DNA of 64,000 nt from Sulfuriroseicoccus oceanibius (GTDB lineage Bacteria > Verrucomicrobiota > Verrucomicrobiia > Verrucomicrobiales > SLCJ01), in the NCBI RefSeq assembly GCF_010681825.2, contig NZ_CP066776.1:1426001-1490000 (forward strand), read 5' to 3'. Position 1 is the stretch's first letter. Each line of letters opens with the position of its first letter. Below the pieces are notes generated by a model that ran no database searches, was not told where the DNA came from, and saw nothing but the letters and a program-made list of their open reading frames with translations. Shown here piece by piece: positions 9,826-17,318 of the stretch. Made by a program: the position numbers and the translations under genes.

Positions 9826-10941
9826 ATGCCCACCCGCCGTACAACCCAGACACGCACCCGCACGCGCACGCGGTCGCTCCCATCCCGGAGTGCCCGTCGT
9901 GATTCCGTCGTGTTGAATGTGCGTGCCGACTCCAAGCGGGGGAAGGGGGTGCGACGTGCGATTTTGGCGCGATCCCTTTTCAAAGGTGGTCTGATCCTGC
10001 TCGCGTTGTTGTTGAGTGTGGTGATGGTGAAGCACGCGTTTCACCGCATGTTGTTCCGCAACGACCACTTTGCGTTGAGGCATGTGGAGTTTTCGACCAA
10101 TGGCAAAACCGGCCGCGCCAAGGTGATGGAGAAGCTGGAGGAGAACGGGCGGATTGAGAATTTGCTCATGTTGGATTTGGCGGAGATGGAACGCACGCTC
10201 GAGACGGAGTTGCCGACAGTCGCCGATGCCAGAATTTCCAGAGAGCTTCCAGGGACCTTGGTGATCGAGTTGAAGGAACGCCAGCCGGTGGCTTGGTTGT
10301 CGTGCCCGCAACTTGGGATTCGTCCGCGCAGTTCGACCTGCGGCCAGTTGGTGGATGCCGAGGGCTACGCGGTGGCCTGTGATCGGCTGAGGGTTGAGTA
10401 CATGTCCTTTCCCGTCATCGAGGTGGCGGACATTCCGGCGGTGGTGACCGGCCGTCCTATTGATTCGCCCTTGCTGCTGAGTGCGCTCGAAGCGTTGTCG
10501 GAAGGGGGCGAGCAACTGATGCCGCAGCGCACGTCGATCACCGAGATCCGAGCTGTGAATGATTACTCGTTGCTGGTCGTTCTTGAGTCCGGTGAGGAAG
10601 CGATCATCTCAGTGGATGATGTGGAAACCGACATGGAGCGGTTTGCCTACGCGTTTGCCGAGTTGAGCCGCGGTGCGGACGATGGTCGTTCGTGGCGGGT
10701 GAACCTATTGGCGCAGCACAATGTGCCGGTGCAATTTTTTGAGCGGAAGAGTGGCTATTCAGGTGTTCGCAGAGGTCGTAGTTCCTCATTGCAGCAGCGT
10801 GAAAGTCGTCCGCCCCGCCCACGGGTCGTGGATCCAGCCGAGCTGGAGAAGCGGTTTGGTCCGGGTGTTTCCACCCAAGTTCCGGCAGGTTCCCGACCGT
10901 CGGTTGAAAATGATCTGCGTGCGATACTGAATCGCGGTTGA
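9826..10941 (+). CDS. ftsQ: Cell division protein FtsQ/DivIB
   Basis: Bitopic divisome protein. It has a basic cytoplasmic N-terminus (repeated Thr-Arg pairs), one membrane helix at about residues 55-75 (GLILLALLLSVVMVKHAF), then a POTRA-like domain beginning LRHVEFSTNGKTGRAKVMEKL and containing ADARISRELPGTLVIELKERQPVAW. The C-terminal tail after about residue 305 is low complexity (Ser/Arg/Pro). ATG 9826 is preferred over the earlier in-frame start at 9790 because the hydrophobic leader from 9790 is not family-like. Followed by ftsA after 33 bp. Confidence 0.88.
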   Translation: MPTRRTTQTRTRTRTRSLPSRSARRDSVVLNVRADSKRGKGVRRAILARSLFKGGLILLALLLSVVMVKHAFHRMLFRNDHFALRHVEFSTNGKTGRAKVMEKLEENGRIENLLMLDLAEMERTLETELPTVADARISRELPGTLVIELKERQPVAWLSCPQLGIRPRSSTCGQLVDAEGYAVACDRLRVEYMSFPVIEVADIPAVVTGRPIDSPLLLSALEALSEGGEQLMPQRTSITEIRAVNDYSLLVVLESGEEAIISVDDVETDMERFAYAFAELSRGADDGRSWRVNLLAQHNVPVQFFERKSGYSGVRRGRSSSLQQRESRPPRPRVVDPAELEKRFGPGVSTQVPAGSRPSVENDLRAILNRG

Positions 10942-10974
10942 TTTCCGCCCCAATCTCATGCACAAAAAGCACTG

Positions 10975-12189
10975 ATGGCAAGGTCGCAGATTTACGTTGG
11001 ATTAGAGATCGGTACAACCGAGATTTGTGTGGTCGTGGGGGAAGTGAATCCCGATGGCGCGATCAAGATTCTCGGTGTGGGTACCACCCCGTCACGAGGG
11101 GTGAGAAAAGGAGAGATTGTCGATTTTGAGACGGTTCAGACGTGTCTTCACGATGCTTTGTTACGAGCCGAGGAGCGCAGTGATGTGATGATCCGCAATG
11201 TGTTCCTCAGCGTGACCGGCGGCCATATCGAGTCCTGCAACAACCGCGGTTGTTTGCGGATTCCGGACGACGATAGTGAGATCACTGACGAGGATGTCGA
11301 CGAGGTGAAGAACATTGCGCGTGAGGTGACCATTCCGAAAGAGAATGTCTTCATGCACGGGGTTTTGCAGCATTACCACGTCGATGGCCAGGAGCGCATT
11401 CTCGACCCCGTCGGCCGCATCGGCGAAAAGCTGGAGGCGGACTATCACATCATCCACGGCATCAAGAGCCGGGTGCAGAATCCGATCCGCTGTGTGCGTG
11501 AGATCCCGGTGGAAGTTGAGGAAGTTGTCTTCGCGCCGCTGGCTTCGTCGCAAGTCGTGCTCAGCCGCGAGTCCAAGAACCGTGGCGCGCTGATGATTGA
11601 TATCGGCGGAGGCACCACGGACTTCGCATTGTACAAGGATGGTGTGATTGTCGACAGCGGATGCATTCCAGTCGGTGGCGACCACATCACCAACGACATC
11701 GCGTCGGTGCTCAAGATTCCACTTTCCAAGGCCGAGCTGCTCAAGTGCGAAGAGGGCTGCGCAATCCCTGGCGATCCGGGCGTGTCTGAGATCATTTCGA
11801 TGCCGGACGATACTGGGTTCGTTGGCCGTGACGTTGAGCGCGAGTTGCTCGACTCCATCATCAACGCGCGACTTGGTGAGACCTTTGAGTTGCTCTACGA
11901 CCAGCTCGAGGCCCGCAATGGCTTCGACGGTGTGGGCGCTGGTGTGTTCCTCACCGGGGGCACCAGCAAGATGCGCGGGATCGACCGCTTGGCGGAAGAG
12001 ATCTTCCGGATGCCGGTGCACCGCTCGAGCTCGAAGCATGTCAGCGGCCTGACGGCAACCTTTGAGGATCCGTGCTACTCCACCGCGATTGGATTGATCC
12101 GCTACGCGCAGATGCAGGACGACGAGGCTTATCGTGCCAAGAAGGGCGGCTTGATCGGGCGCTTGAAGAGTGTGTTTTCGCGCCGCTAA
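10975..12189 (+). CDS. ftsA: Cell division protein FtsA
   Basis: Actin-like ATPase that tethers FtsZ to the membrane. The N-terminus IYVGLEIGTTEICVVVGEV contains the phosphate-1 loop, followed by the FtsA-specific 1C region. The second phosphate loop is LMIDIGGGTTDFALYKDG and the adenosine motif is GVFLTGGTSKMRGI. The last 15 residues (GGLIGRLKSVFSRR) form a basic amphipathic helix expected to bind membrane. At 404 residues it is normal in size. Directly upstream of ftsZ. Confidence 0.97.
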   Translation: MARSQIYVGLEIGTTEICVVVGEVNPDGAIKILGVGTTPSRGVRKGEIVDFETVQTCLHDALLRAEERSDVMIRNVFLSVTGGHIESCNNRGCLRIPDDDSEITDEDVDEVKNIAREVTIPKENVFMHGVLQHYHVDGQERILDPVGRIGEKLEADYHIIHGIKSRVQNPIRCVREIPVEVEEVVFAPLASSQVVLSRESKNRGALMIDIGGGTTDFALYKDGVIVDSGCIPVGGDHITNDIASVLKIPLSKAELLKCEEGCAIPGDPGVSEIISMPDDTGFVGRDVERELLDSIINARLGETFELLYDQLEARNGFDGVGAGVFLTGGTSKMRGIDRLAEEIFRMPVHRSSSKHVSGLTATFEDPCYSTAIGLIRYAQMQDDEAYRAKKGGLIGRLKSVFSRR

Positions 12190-12257
12190 GCACGCATCAT
12201 GGCGGGTGGTGAACCGGCCATGCTCTGTCGTTTCGTTACACTTTACCTATTAGAATC

Positions 12258-14075
12258 ATGATCGAGTTTTCAAGCAACCCACAACGCGAGATCCCAAGTG
12301 CATCGGCAACCGCCGCCAAAGTCATCGGTGTCGGAGGTGCCGGCATCAATGTGATCGACCGCCTGGCGATGGAGTCGATGGAAGGCGCCGGGTTGCTGGC
12401 GCTGCACACCGACGTGCGTGCTCTGGCCAACACTGTGACAACCGAGCGCGTGCAGTTGGGCAAGAAGTTGACCCACGGTCTGGGCGCGGGTGGCGACCCT
12501 GAGATCGGTCGTCGCGCGGCGATCGAGGCGACGGATGACATTCTGGCGGAAGTCAGTGGTCACCGCATGGTCTTCGTTTGCGCTGGCTTGGGCGGTGGTA
12601 CCGGATCGGGTGCGGCACCGGAAGTCGTGCGCATCGCACGTGAGGCCGGTGCATTTGTCGTGGCTTTCGCGACCATGCCATTCCGTTTCGAGGGCGGGCG
12701 TCGTCAGGAGCAGGCGGAGCAGGCGTTGCAAGAAATGCGCCGCGAGGCCAATGCATTGATCACCTTCGACAACGACCGCATGGGTGAGCTCATCGTCGAG
12801 AGCGAGGGGATCCAGCGCGCGTTCGAAGCGGCGGACAACTTGATCGCTGAGAGCGTGCGTGGTGTGTCCAACTTGGTCACCCGCCCGGGCTTGATCAAGA
12901 TTGGCTTGGACGACTTGCTCACCGCGCTGCGCAATTCGGATTCGCGTTGTTTGTTCGGCTCGGGGCGTGCCAGCGGCGACAAGCGTGGCAAGGAAGCTCT
13001 GCGCAAGGCACTCAACAGTCCGCTCTTGATGAAGGGTAAAATGTTCTCGTCGGCTCGCAATATCCTGGTGCACGTCACCGGTGGCGAAGACCTGCGACTG
13101 CATGAGATCGACGGCTTGATGCGCGAGTTGGCCAAGAGTGTGCCTGCCGACGCGCAGTTGCTGTTCGGTGCGGCGGTGGATCCGTCGATGAAGAAGGAGC
13201 TGTCGGTGACTTTGTTCAGTTCGTTGGCTCACGGTGAGCCGCAGGAAGAGGAAGTGCAGACCAAACCGGCGGTCGAACCAATCGCGGCGGTCGTGCGCGG
13301 TGTGGTGGAATCCCCGGCACCGGTGGCCGAGGAGTCTGTGGAGGACGAGCCCGTCGCAGAAGAAGCACCGGTTGAAGATGTCGTGGAGGAAGCTCCAGTA
13401 GCAGTCGAGTCGGAAGTGGTCGAGGCCGCTGAATTGCCGGTCGAGCAACCGGAGCCAGAGGTGGAGCCGGAGGCTGTGGGCGATTCGCTCTTTGCCCAGG
13501 ACGAAATGGAAGAGCCAGCCTCGCCTGAGGTCGGTTTGTTCGATGCCCCTGCAGTAGAGGCTGAAGAAGAACCAGAAGTCGAGGAAGCCGCTGCGGTGGA
13601 ATCCATTTTCGAACAGCCGGAAGAAGAAGTCGCCGAACCTGAGCCAGAGCCGGTGGCCGAACAATTTGAGCCGGAAGTAGAAGAAGAAATTGTCGCGACC
13701 GTGGTCGACGACTCGGTAGCTGGTTTCGATGACTTCGAGGAGACTGTCGAACCTGAAGAGCCGGTCCTCTACCAGGCCGAGCCAACTCCGGAGCCGGAAC
13801 CTGAGGAGGAGTTTTTCAACCAGTTGGAGGGCGACAACACAGTGCCGGTGAACCTGCGCTCCGAGGAGATCGACGAGTCGGGTGGGCCGTTCGAGGCTGC
13901 CGGGTTCGACGATGTGGCCGATGACGACGAGGCGCCGCTGCCGGGAACGCAGTCGCAGCTTGAGCTCGACCGACCAGCCAGCGATGGCGGGCGATTCGCC
14001 AAGTCGGAGCCAACCATCGTCGATGGCGAGGATCTGGACACACCGGCCTTCCTGCGCAAGCGCAACCGACGCTAA
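12258..14075 (+). CDS. ftsZ: Cell division protein FtsZ with long acidic linker
   Basis: Tubulin-like GTPase that forms the Z ring. The tubulin signature GLGGGTGSGAAPEV lies at about residues 110-125, with VGGAGINVIDR upstream. The polymerising core ends near residue 320. After it comes a very acidic, Pro/Glu/Val-rich linker of about 260 residues (repeats such as EEAPVEDVVEEAPVAVES), then a conserved C-terminal peptide LDTPAFLRKRNRR that should bind FtsA. Total length is 605 residues against about 380 in typical FtsZ. A terminator follows at once. Confidence 0.96.
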   Translation: MIEFSSNPQREIPSASATAAKVIGVGGAGINVIDRLAMESMEGAGLLALHTDVRALANTVTTERVQLGKKLTHGLGAGGDPEIGRRAAIEATDDILAEVSGHRMVFVCAGLGGGTGSGAAPEVVRIAREAGAFVVAFATMPFRFEGGRRQEQAEQALQEMRREANALITFDNDRMGELIVESEGIQRAFEAADNLIAESVRGVSNLVTRPGLIKIGLDDLLTALRNSDSRCLFGSGRASGDKRGKEALRKALNSPLLMKGKMFSSARNILVHVTGGEDLRLHEIDGLMRELAKSVPADAQLLFGAAVDPSMKKELSVTLFSSLAHGEPQEEEVQTKPAVEPIAAVVRGVVESPAPVAEESVEDEPVAEEAPVEDVVEEAPVAVESEVVEAAELPVEQPEPEVEPEAVGDSLFAQDEMEEPASPEVGLFDAPAVEAEEEPEVEEAAAVESIFEQPEEEVAEPEPEPVAEQFEPEVEEEIVATVVDDSVAGFDDFEETVEPEEPVLYQAEPTPEPEPEEEFFNQLEGDNTVPVNLRSEEIDESGGPFEAAGFDDVADDDEAPLPGTQSQLELDRPASDGGRFAKSEPTIVDGEDLDTPAFLRKRNRR

Positions 14076-14086
14076 ATCAATCCTAA

Positions 14087-14116
14087 CGGGCGCTCCGAGT
14101 ACGGGCGCCCGTTTTT
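14087..14116 (+). terminator. Intrinsic terminator after ftsZ
   Basis: Seven-base-pair GC stem CGGGCGC/GCGCCCG followed by five T. It separates the division cluster from the selenoprotein gene, whose ATG is 18 bp further on. Confidence 0.85.
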
Positions 14117-14134
14117 CTTTCCCGTGAGACTGAG

Positions 14135-14566
14135 ATGATGCGTGCGCTCCTGCCCATTTTTGCCGTCGTTGTGTTGCTGGCTTTTGGTTGCAACGAGCGG
14201 GCGGGGGATGGCGATCCCGGATCAAATGTGGCCTCAAAGCCGGTGACGAGAGTTGTCACGGTGCTCCACGCTGACGGATGAGCCACCACTCCGGGAGCGG
14301 TCGCTCTCGTCGGGGAATGTGCGAAACAGGCCGGGCTCGAAATCTTGATCGAACAAATTGAGGTCAAGACGGACGAGGACGTTTGGAAGCATCGGTTCAT
14401 CGGGAGTCCTACCGTCCGGATCAATGGGCTGGATGTGGATCCGGCCGCCAGATCATCGAACCAATATGGGTTCACCTGACGCATGACCGACTGGACGCCG
14501 GGTGCGTCCACTACGGAGAAGATGATCTACGACGCGTTTGCCGAGGCGGGGTGGACCGACCGCTGA
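14135..14566 (+). CDS. Putative selenoprotein lipoprotein with two selenocysteines, thioredoxin-like
   Basis: Reading from ATG 14135 gives 143 residues if two in-frame UGA codons (14279-14281, residue 49; 14477-14479, residue 115) are decoded, ending at UGA 14564. Residues 1-19 are a hydrophobic signal ending LLAFGC, a loose lipobox with Cys19 as possible lipid site. The rest reads VTVLHADG-U-ATTPGAV, then FIGSPTVRINGLDVDPAA and YGFT-U-RMT. From memory this matches small thioredoxin-fold proteins with a CPxTP redox motif, FLGSPTVRVDG, and a later Cys in a GLxCR motif; both UGAs fall exactly on those Cys positions. Each UGA is followed by a stable hairpin with GGU in its loop. The alternative is a pseudogene with two stops, but that would not explain the Cys alignment or the hairpins. 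No Sec machinery gene lies in the window. Confidence 0.8.
14292..14309 (+). promoter_or_regulatory. Bacterial SECIS-like hairpin for Sec49
   Basis: Stem CGGGAGC/GCTCTCG (seven pairs, one G-U) closed by the tetraloop GGTC. The loop GG begins 17 nt after the UGA, close to the spacing I recall for the E. coli fdhF SECIS, whose loop also presents GGU to SelB. Confidence 0.75.
14492..14510 (+). promoter_or_regulatory. Bacterial SECIS-like hairpin for Sec115
   Basis: Perfect seven-base-pair stem TGGACGC/GCGTCCA with loop CGGGT, which contains GGU. The loop GG lies about 20 nt after the second UGA. Confidence 0.75.
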
Positions 14567-14837
14567 AATCTTGGGGGCGGGGGAATCGCACTAACTTAGG
14601 GGGTGTCGTCGTGTCGGGAGTGGCCGGCGGGTGGGGGATGCGCTTTGGCTGCGTCGCAGGCTTGGCCTCGGCTGCGTCGGCGTGGGATATCCCAGGGTGT
14701 GGTCGCCTGAGGCTCCCGTCACCCTGGGCTGGTTTGCGTCTCACTTTCAGGAAGGAATTGACGGCGATGGGGCTTAAGAAGATGAGGGGATAGCCACGTC
14801 GCGCGTCCGGCCTCCGTGTTGGTGTCCTGCGTGGCCC
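14567..14837. other. Non-coding gap with a 9-bp inverted repeat
   Basis: No gene is recognised. CCCAGGGTG at 14691-14699 pairs with CACCCTGGG at 14720-14728 around a 20-nt loop, without a T run. GGCTGCGTCG occurs twice (about 14647 and 14670). It may be a small repeat element. Confidence 0.4.
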
Positions 14838-15899
14838 CTAACGGGAGGGAGGTGCTGCAGGCGCATCCAGCGGTGGCTTGGTGAAGCCAACGCGGCCGCG
14901 TCGGATTGCGTCGCTGAACCCATCGGCGCGAGGGTGGGCTTGTGCGTCTTTGTTGATGAATGCCTGCTCGCGCAGCGCGGCGAATGGGAGATCTCCGGTG
15001 ACCAGAGCTCCGCGTTCGTAGAGCATCTGGTCGAGCTTGCCGTTGATGAGAATGCGGAGGTCGAAGCTGGCGCGCTGTTCCGCCGGAGTTTGGGCTCGGT
15101 AGCTGGTCGTGCAGTTGGCGGTGATCGCGTTGTACCACTGCGGGTGCTCCTTGAGGTGGTTTTGCGCGTTGATGCAGTCGAGCAGGAGTTCGCGCGCGCG
15201 TTCGGCGGGTGCGTTGAAGCGGTAGATGTAGCAGGGCTCGTCGCGGACGTTGGTGCGCACGCGGACGAAGTCCGCTTCGTCGCCGAAGATGTACTGGAGC
15301 TCGAACATTTTGTAGAGCCCGCCAATGGCGGAGTAGGACTCGCCCACCTCGCGCCGGGTTTCGATGGAGAGCGCGAGCCGCCCTTCCTCGCCGAAGTCGA
15401 AGCTAATGATCGGATGCGCCATCAAATCGCCGCCAAAGGCATCGATGATGATGTCGGCCCCGATGAGCTGGTCGAGATGATGCTTGCGGGTTTCCCAGTG
15501 GGGGAGGGCGTCTCCGGATTCGGTGTAGTCGAAATTGCGCACGTGGTGGAAGGTGAGCTGGTTACCGTCCATCGTGACGTAGCCGGTCATCTCAAACTCC
15601 GGCTTCCATTCGCGGTCGTTGGAGGGGCGGATCGTCAGCCAGCCTAACCAAACCACAAAGCAGCACGCGAGGATGCGCAGCGCAATGCCTGGGATGACGC
15701 GCAGCTTGAGCGCGGCGACCACGGTGCCCGCCGCCCACAGCGCGGCCAGTACCCAGTTGAGCGCACCGCAGGGCGCGCCCGGGCCGTCGAACACAAGCGC
15801 GCCCACCGTCCATGCCGCTGCCAGCAGGGTAACCAATGCCATCATCCCCTGGGCGGACTTCCGGCAAATAGTGGCAATGCGATCCCTCGGTGTACTCAT
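14838..15899 (-). CDS. DUF4105 (Lnb-like periplasmic domain) membrane protein
   Basis: From the ATG at 15899 the protein has three hydrophobic segments in the first 110 residues (MMALVTLLAAAWTVGALVF; WVLAALWAAGTVVAALKL; ILACCFVVWLGWLTI). A periplasmic region follows with the DUF4105 pattern: FHHVRNFDY, DAFGGDLMAHPIISFDFG, LALSIETRREVGESYSAIGG and FVRVRTNVR, then a conserved-looking NCTTSY. The frame is open to 16022, but that extension is basic and unlike the family. The biochemical role of the family is not known to me. The C-terminal 40 residues are low complexity. Confidence 0.8.
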   Translation of the reverse strand: MSTPRDRIATICRKSAQGMMALVTLLAAAWTVGALVFDGPGAPCGALNWVLAALWAAGTVVAALKLRVIPGIALRILACCFVVWLGWLTIRPSNDREWKPEFEMTGYVTMDGNQLTFHHVRNFDYTESGDALPHWETRKHHLDQLIGADIIIDAFGGDLMAHPIISFDFGEEGRLALSIETRREVGESYSAIGGLYKMFELQYIFGDEADFVRVRTNVRDEPCYIYRFNAPAERARELLLDCINAQNHLKEHPQWYNAITANCTTSYRAQTPAEQRASFDLRILINGKLDQMLYERGALVTGDLPFAALREQAFINKDAQAHPRADGFSDAIRRGRVGFTKPPLDAPAAPPSR

Positions 15900-16059
15900 G
15901 GCTTCCCGCACCATGCCAGCCCGCCGCATCCGAGCCAATCCCCAATGTGATCCAGCCCTCCTCGCCGATGGCTTCGATCTGTTTTTTTCCTGCCGATTTG
16001 GGCCGATTTTCACTTGCGACAATCCTCTCCCCTAGGGCATAGTCCGCCCACTCAGTCTA

Positions 16060-16133
16060 CGGGTTGTGGCGCAGTCTGGCAGCGCACTACACTGGGGGTG
16101 TAGGGGTCGCAGGTTCAAATCCTGTCAACCCGA
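16060..16133 (+). tRNA. tRNA-Pro(GGG)
   Basis: Acceptor stem CGGGTTG/CAACCCG, D arm GCGC...GCGC, anticodon stem CTACA/TGTAG with loop CTGGGGG (anticodon GGG), T arm GCAGG TTCAAAT CCTGT, discriminator A. CCA is not encoded. The 3' half is overlapped on the other strand by an integrase relic, so the gene served as an integration site. Confidence 0.95.
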
Positions 16134-16350
16134 CTGACTGAAGGGCTTCTAATCCCTTGTTTTTAAGGGGTTCCAGCGCATTCGCAACAATTCCCTGTTT
16201 TCTGCGATGCGACTGGTTACGACCAGTTTTGACACAAATCTGTGCGCATATCTGTGCGCGCTTTTGGTGTAGTGCGGGCAGCTTCTCGACGTCGTGTTTC
16301 AGGCTGAGCGCCCGTTCGTCGGTGTACGTGTTCGCCGTTAACTCGGGGCG
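16087..16350 (-). pseudogene. Tyrosine recombinase (integrase) C-terminal relic overlapping tRNA-Pro
   Basis: The minus-strand frame from 16350 to TAG 16087 encodes 87 codons beginning PELTANTYTDERALSLKHD, which looks like the end of phage-type integrases. The Tyr of NTYTDE is the likely catalytic tyrosine. The frame then runs through the tRNA, ending GLTGFEPATPTPPV, the familiar product of an integrase reading across its attachment tRNA. A TGA at 16351-16353 interrupts the frame; a neighbouring frame upstream (YRNCSDSVDAP) may continue it, suggesting a frameshift. The catalytic Arg/His boxes are missing. It marks the edge of an old integrated element. Confidence 0.75.
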
Positions 16351-16530
16351 TCAACCGAGTCCGAGCAGTTACGGTAGTAGGGTGAAGCTAAATAGGGGCA
16401 ATCGGGGTGCGGCCGGTTGTCCTCGTCGCTTCTGCGGGAACCTAGCGAACCCTTGACTCGATGAACATTGTCGTGCATTTTCCCCTCCAGAACACACTCC
16501 CCCCGTGTTATCACCCTCTTCTCTGAAAAT

Positions 16531-17181
16531 ATGGCCACCGATATCACGCCGAGGAAAACGCGCATTCTTAAAGAAATGCGCGACGCCATTTCTCGCAACG
16601 GTGATCTTCGAAAGAAGCTTCACGAACAGGGAACGTGGAATGACAATGGAACTTCTCGACCGTTGCCAAACGCCGACAAACGGGATCTCACGATTTTCAT
16701 ATTCTTCGAGACGGCAGCGGCCTTTGAGGCATTCTCGCAGGAAGCCTTTCTCTTGGCAGTTCGAAAGCAGTTTGGAGTTCAAGCTAAATTGGCGAAGAAC
16801 GTGTCGGGGCATATCGATCGGGGTCTTCAGGGTGTCATGGGTTGGGCAGCTCCACCAATGATCGTGAATCGTTCCAAAGCATTATTCGGTAAGACCCACT
16901 TCCTCGCGAACATTAAGGATACATTGCCCCAAGATCACTACGACTGGCTTTCACATGCGCACCGCGTCAGGAACCGAATCGCACATCCGTCTGAAAACGC
17001 CAAGCAACAGCTCATTAAGCTACACAACGCTCTGGGTGTTCCGCCGGCAGCGCGTAAGGGGGCCGGGCCGGGACGAATCTTGAGTGACTATCCTACAACG
17101 AGTAATGATGACGATCGCTGGTTCCACAGGTTTCTCAAAGCGTATGGCAGCTATTGTGACCTGATCGACTCCAAACTCTAA
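16531..17181 (+). CDS. HEPN-like protein, possible RNase or toxin
   Basis: A 216-residue, mostly helical protein with no signal peptide. It contains HRVRNRIAHPS; Arg147 and His152 form an R-x4-H motif typical of HEPN nucleases, and the FFETAAAFEAFSQEAFLLAV segment resembles RiboL-PSP-type HEPN proteins. ATG 16531 (MATDITPRKTRIL) is preferred to the open frame from 16468. It lies in the tRNA-Pro island, 137 bp before a DUF262/HNH gene of the same strand. A defence or regulatory role is inferred from motif and context only. Confidence 0.6.
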   Translation: MATDITPRKTRILKEMRDAISRNGDLRKKLHEQGTWNDNGTSRPLPNADKRDLTIFIFFETAAAFEAFSQEAFLLAVRKQFGVQAKLAKNVSGHIDRGLQGVMGWAAPPMIVNRSKALFGKTHFLANIKDTLPQDHYDWLSHAHRVRNRIAHPSENAKQQLIKLHNALGVPPAARKGAGPGRILSDYPTTSNDDDRWFHRFLKAYGSYCDLIDSKL

Positions 17182-17318
17182 CAGAGAACAAGGCGTCGCT
17201 CTCAACACTGCCCTGCCGCGAGTTTCAGCCGTCATGACCTCTACAACTTTAACCCACAGTCGAAGCCTGGCCCTCGGGTAGGTGTGAGAGGACTTCGACG
17301 TTCAGCAAAAATTAAGAA

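Noticed and set aside
12270-14237. 655-residue minus-strand ORF opposite ftsZ
   Set aside because: It arises from the codon bias of a GC-rich, Glu-rich gene on the other strand. The product is His/Arg/Leu-rich with no domain.
14383-14793. 136-residue plus-strand ORF across the selenoprotein gene
   Set aside because: It is in a different frame, with low-complexity Arg/Gly content and no family resemblance, whereas the UGA-containing frame gives conserved-looking motifs.
14838-16022. Longer start for the DUF4105 protein at 16022
   Set aside because: The first 41 residues are basic and unlike the family. ATG 15899 leads directly to the membrane segments.
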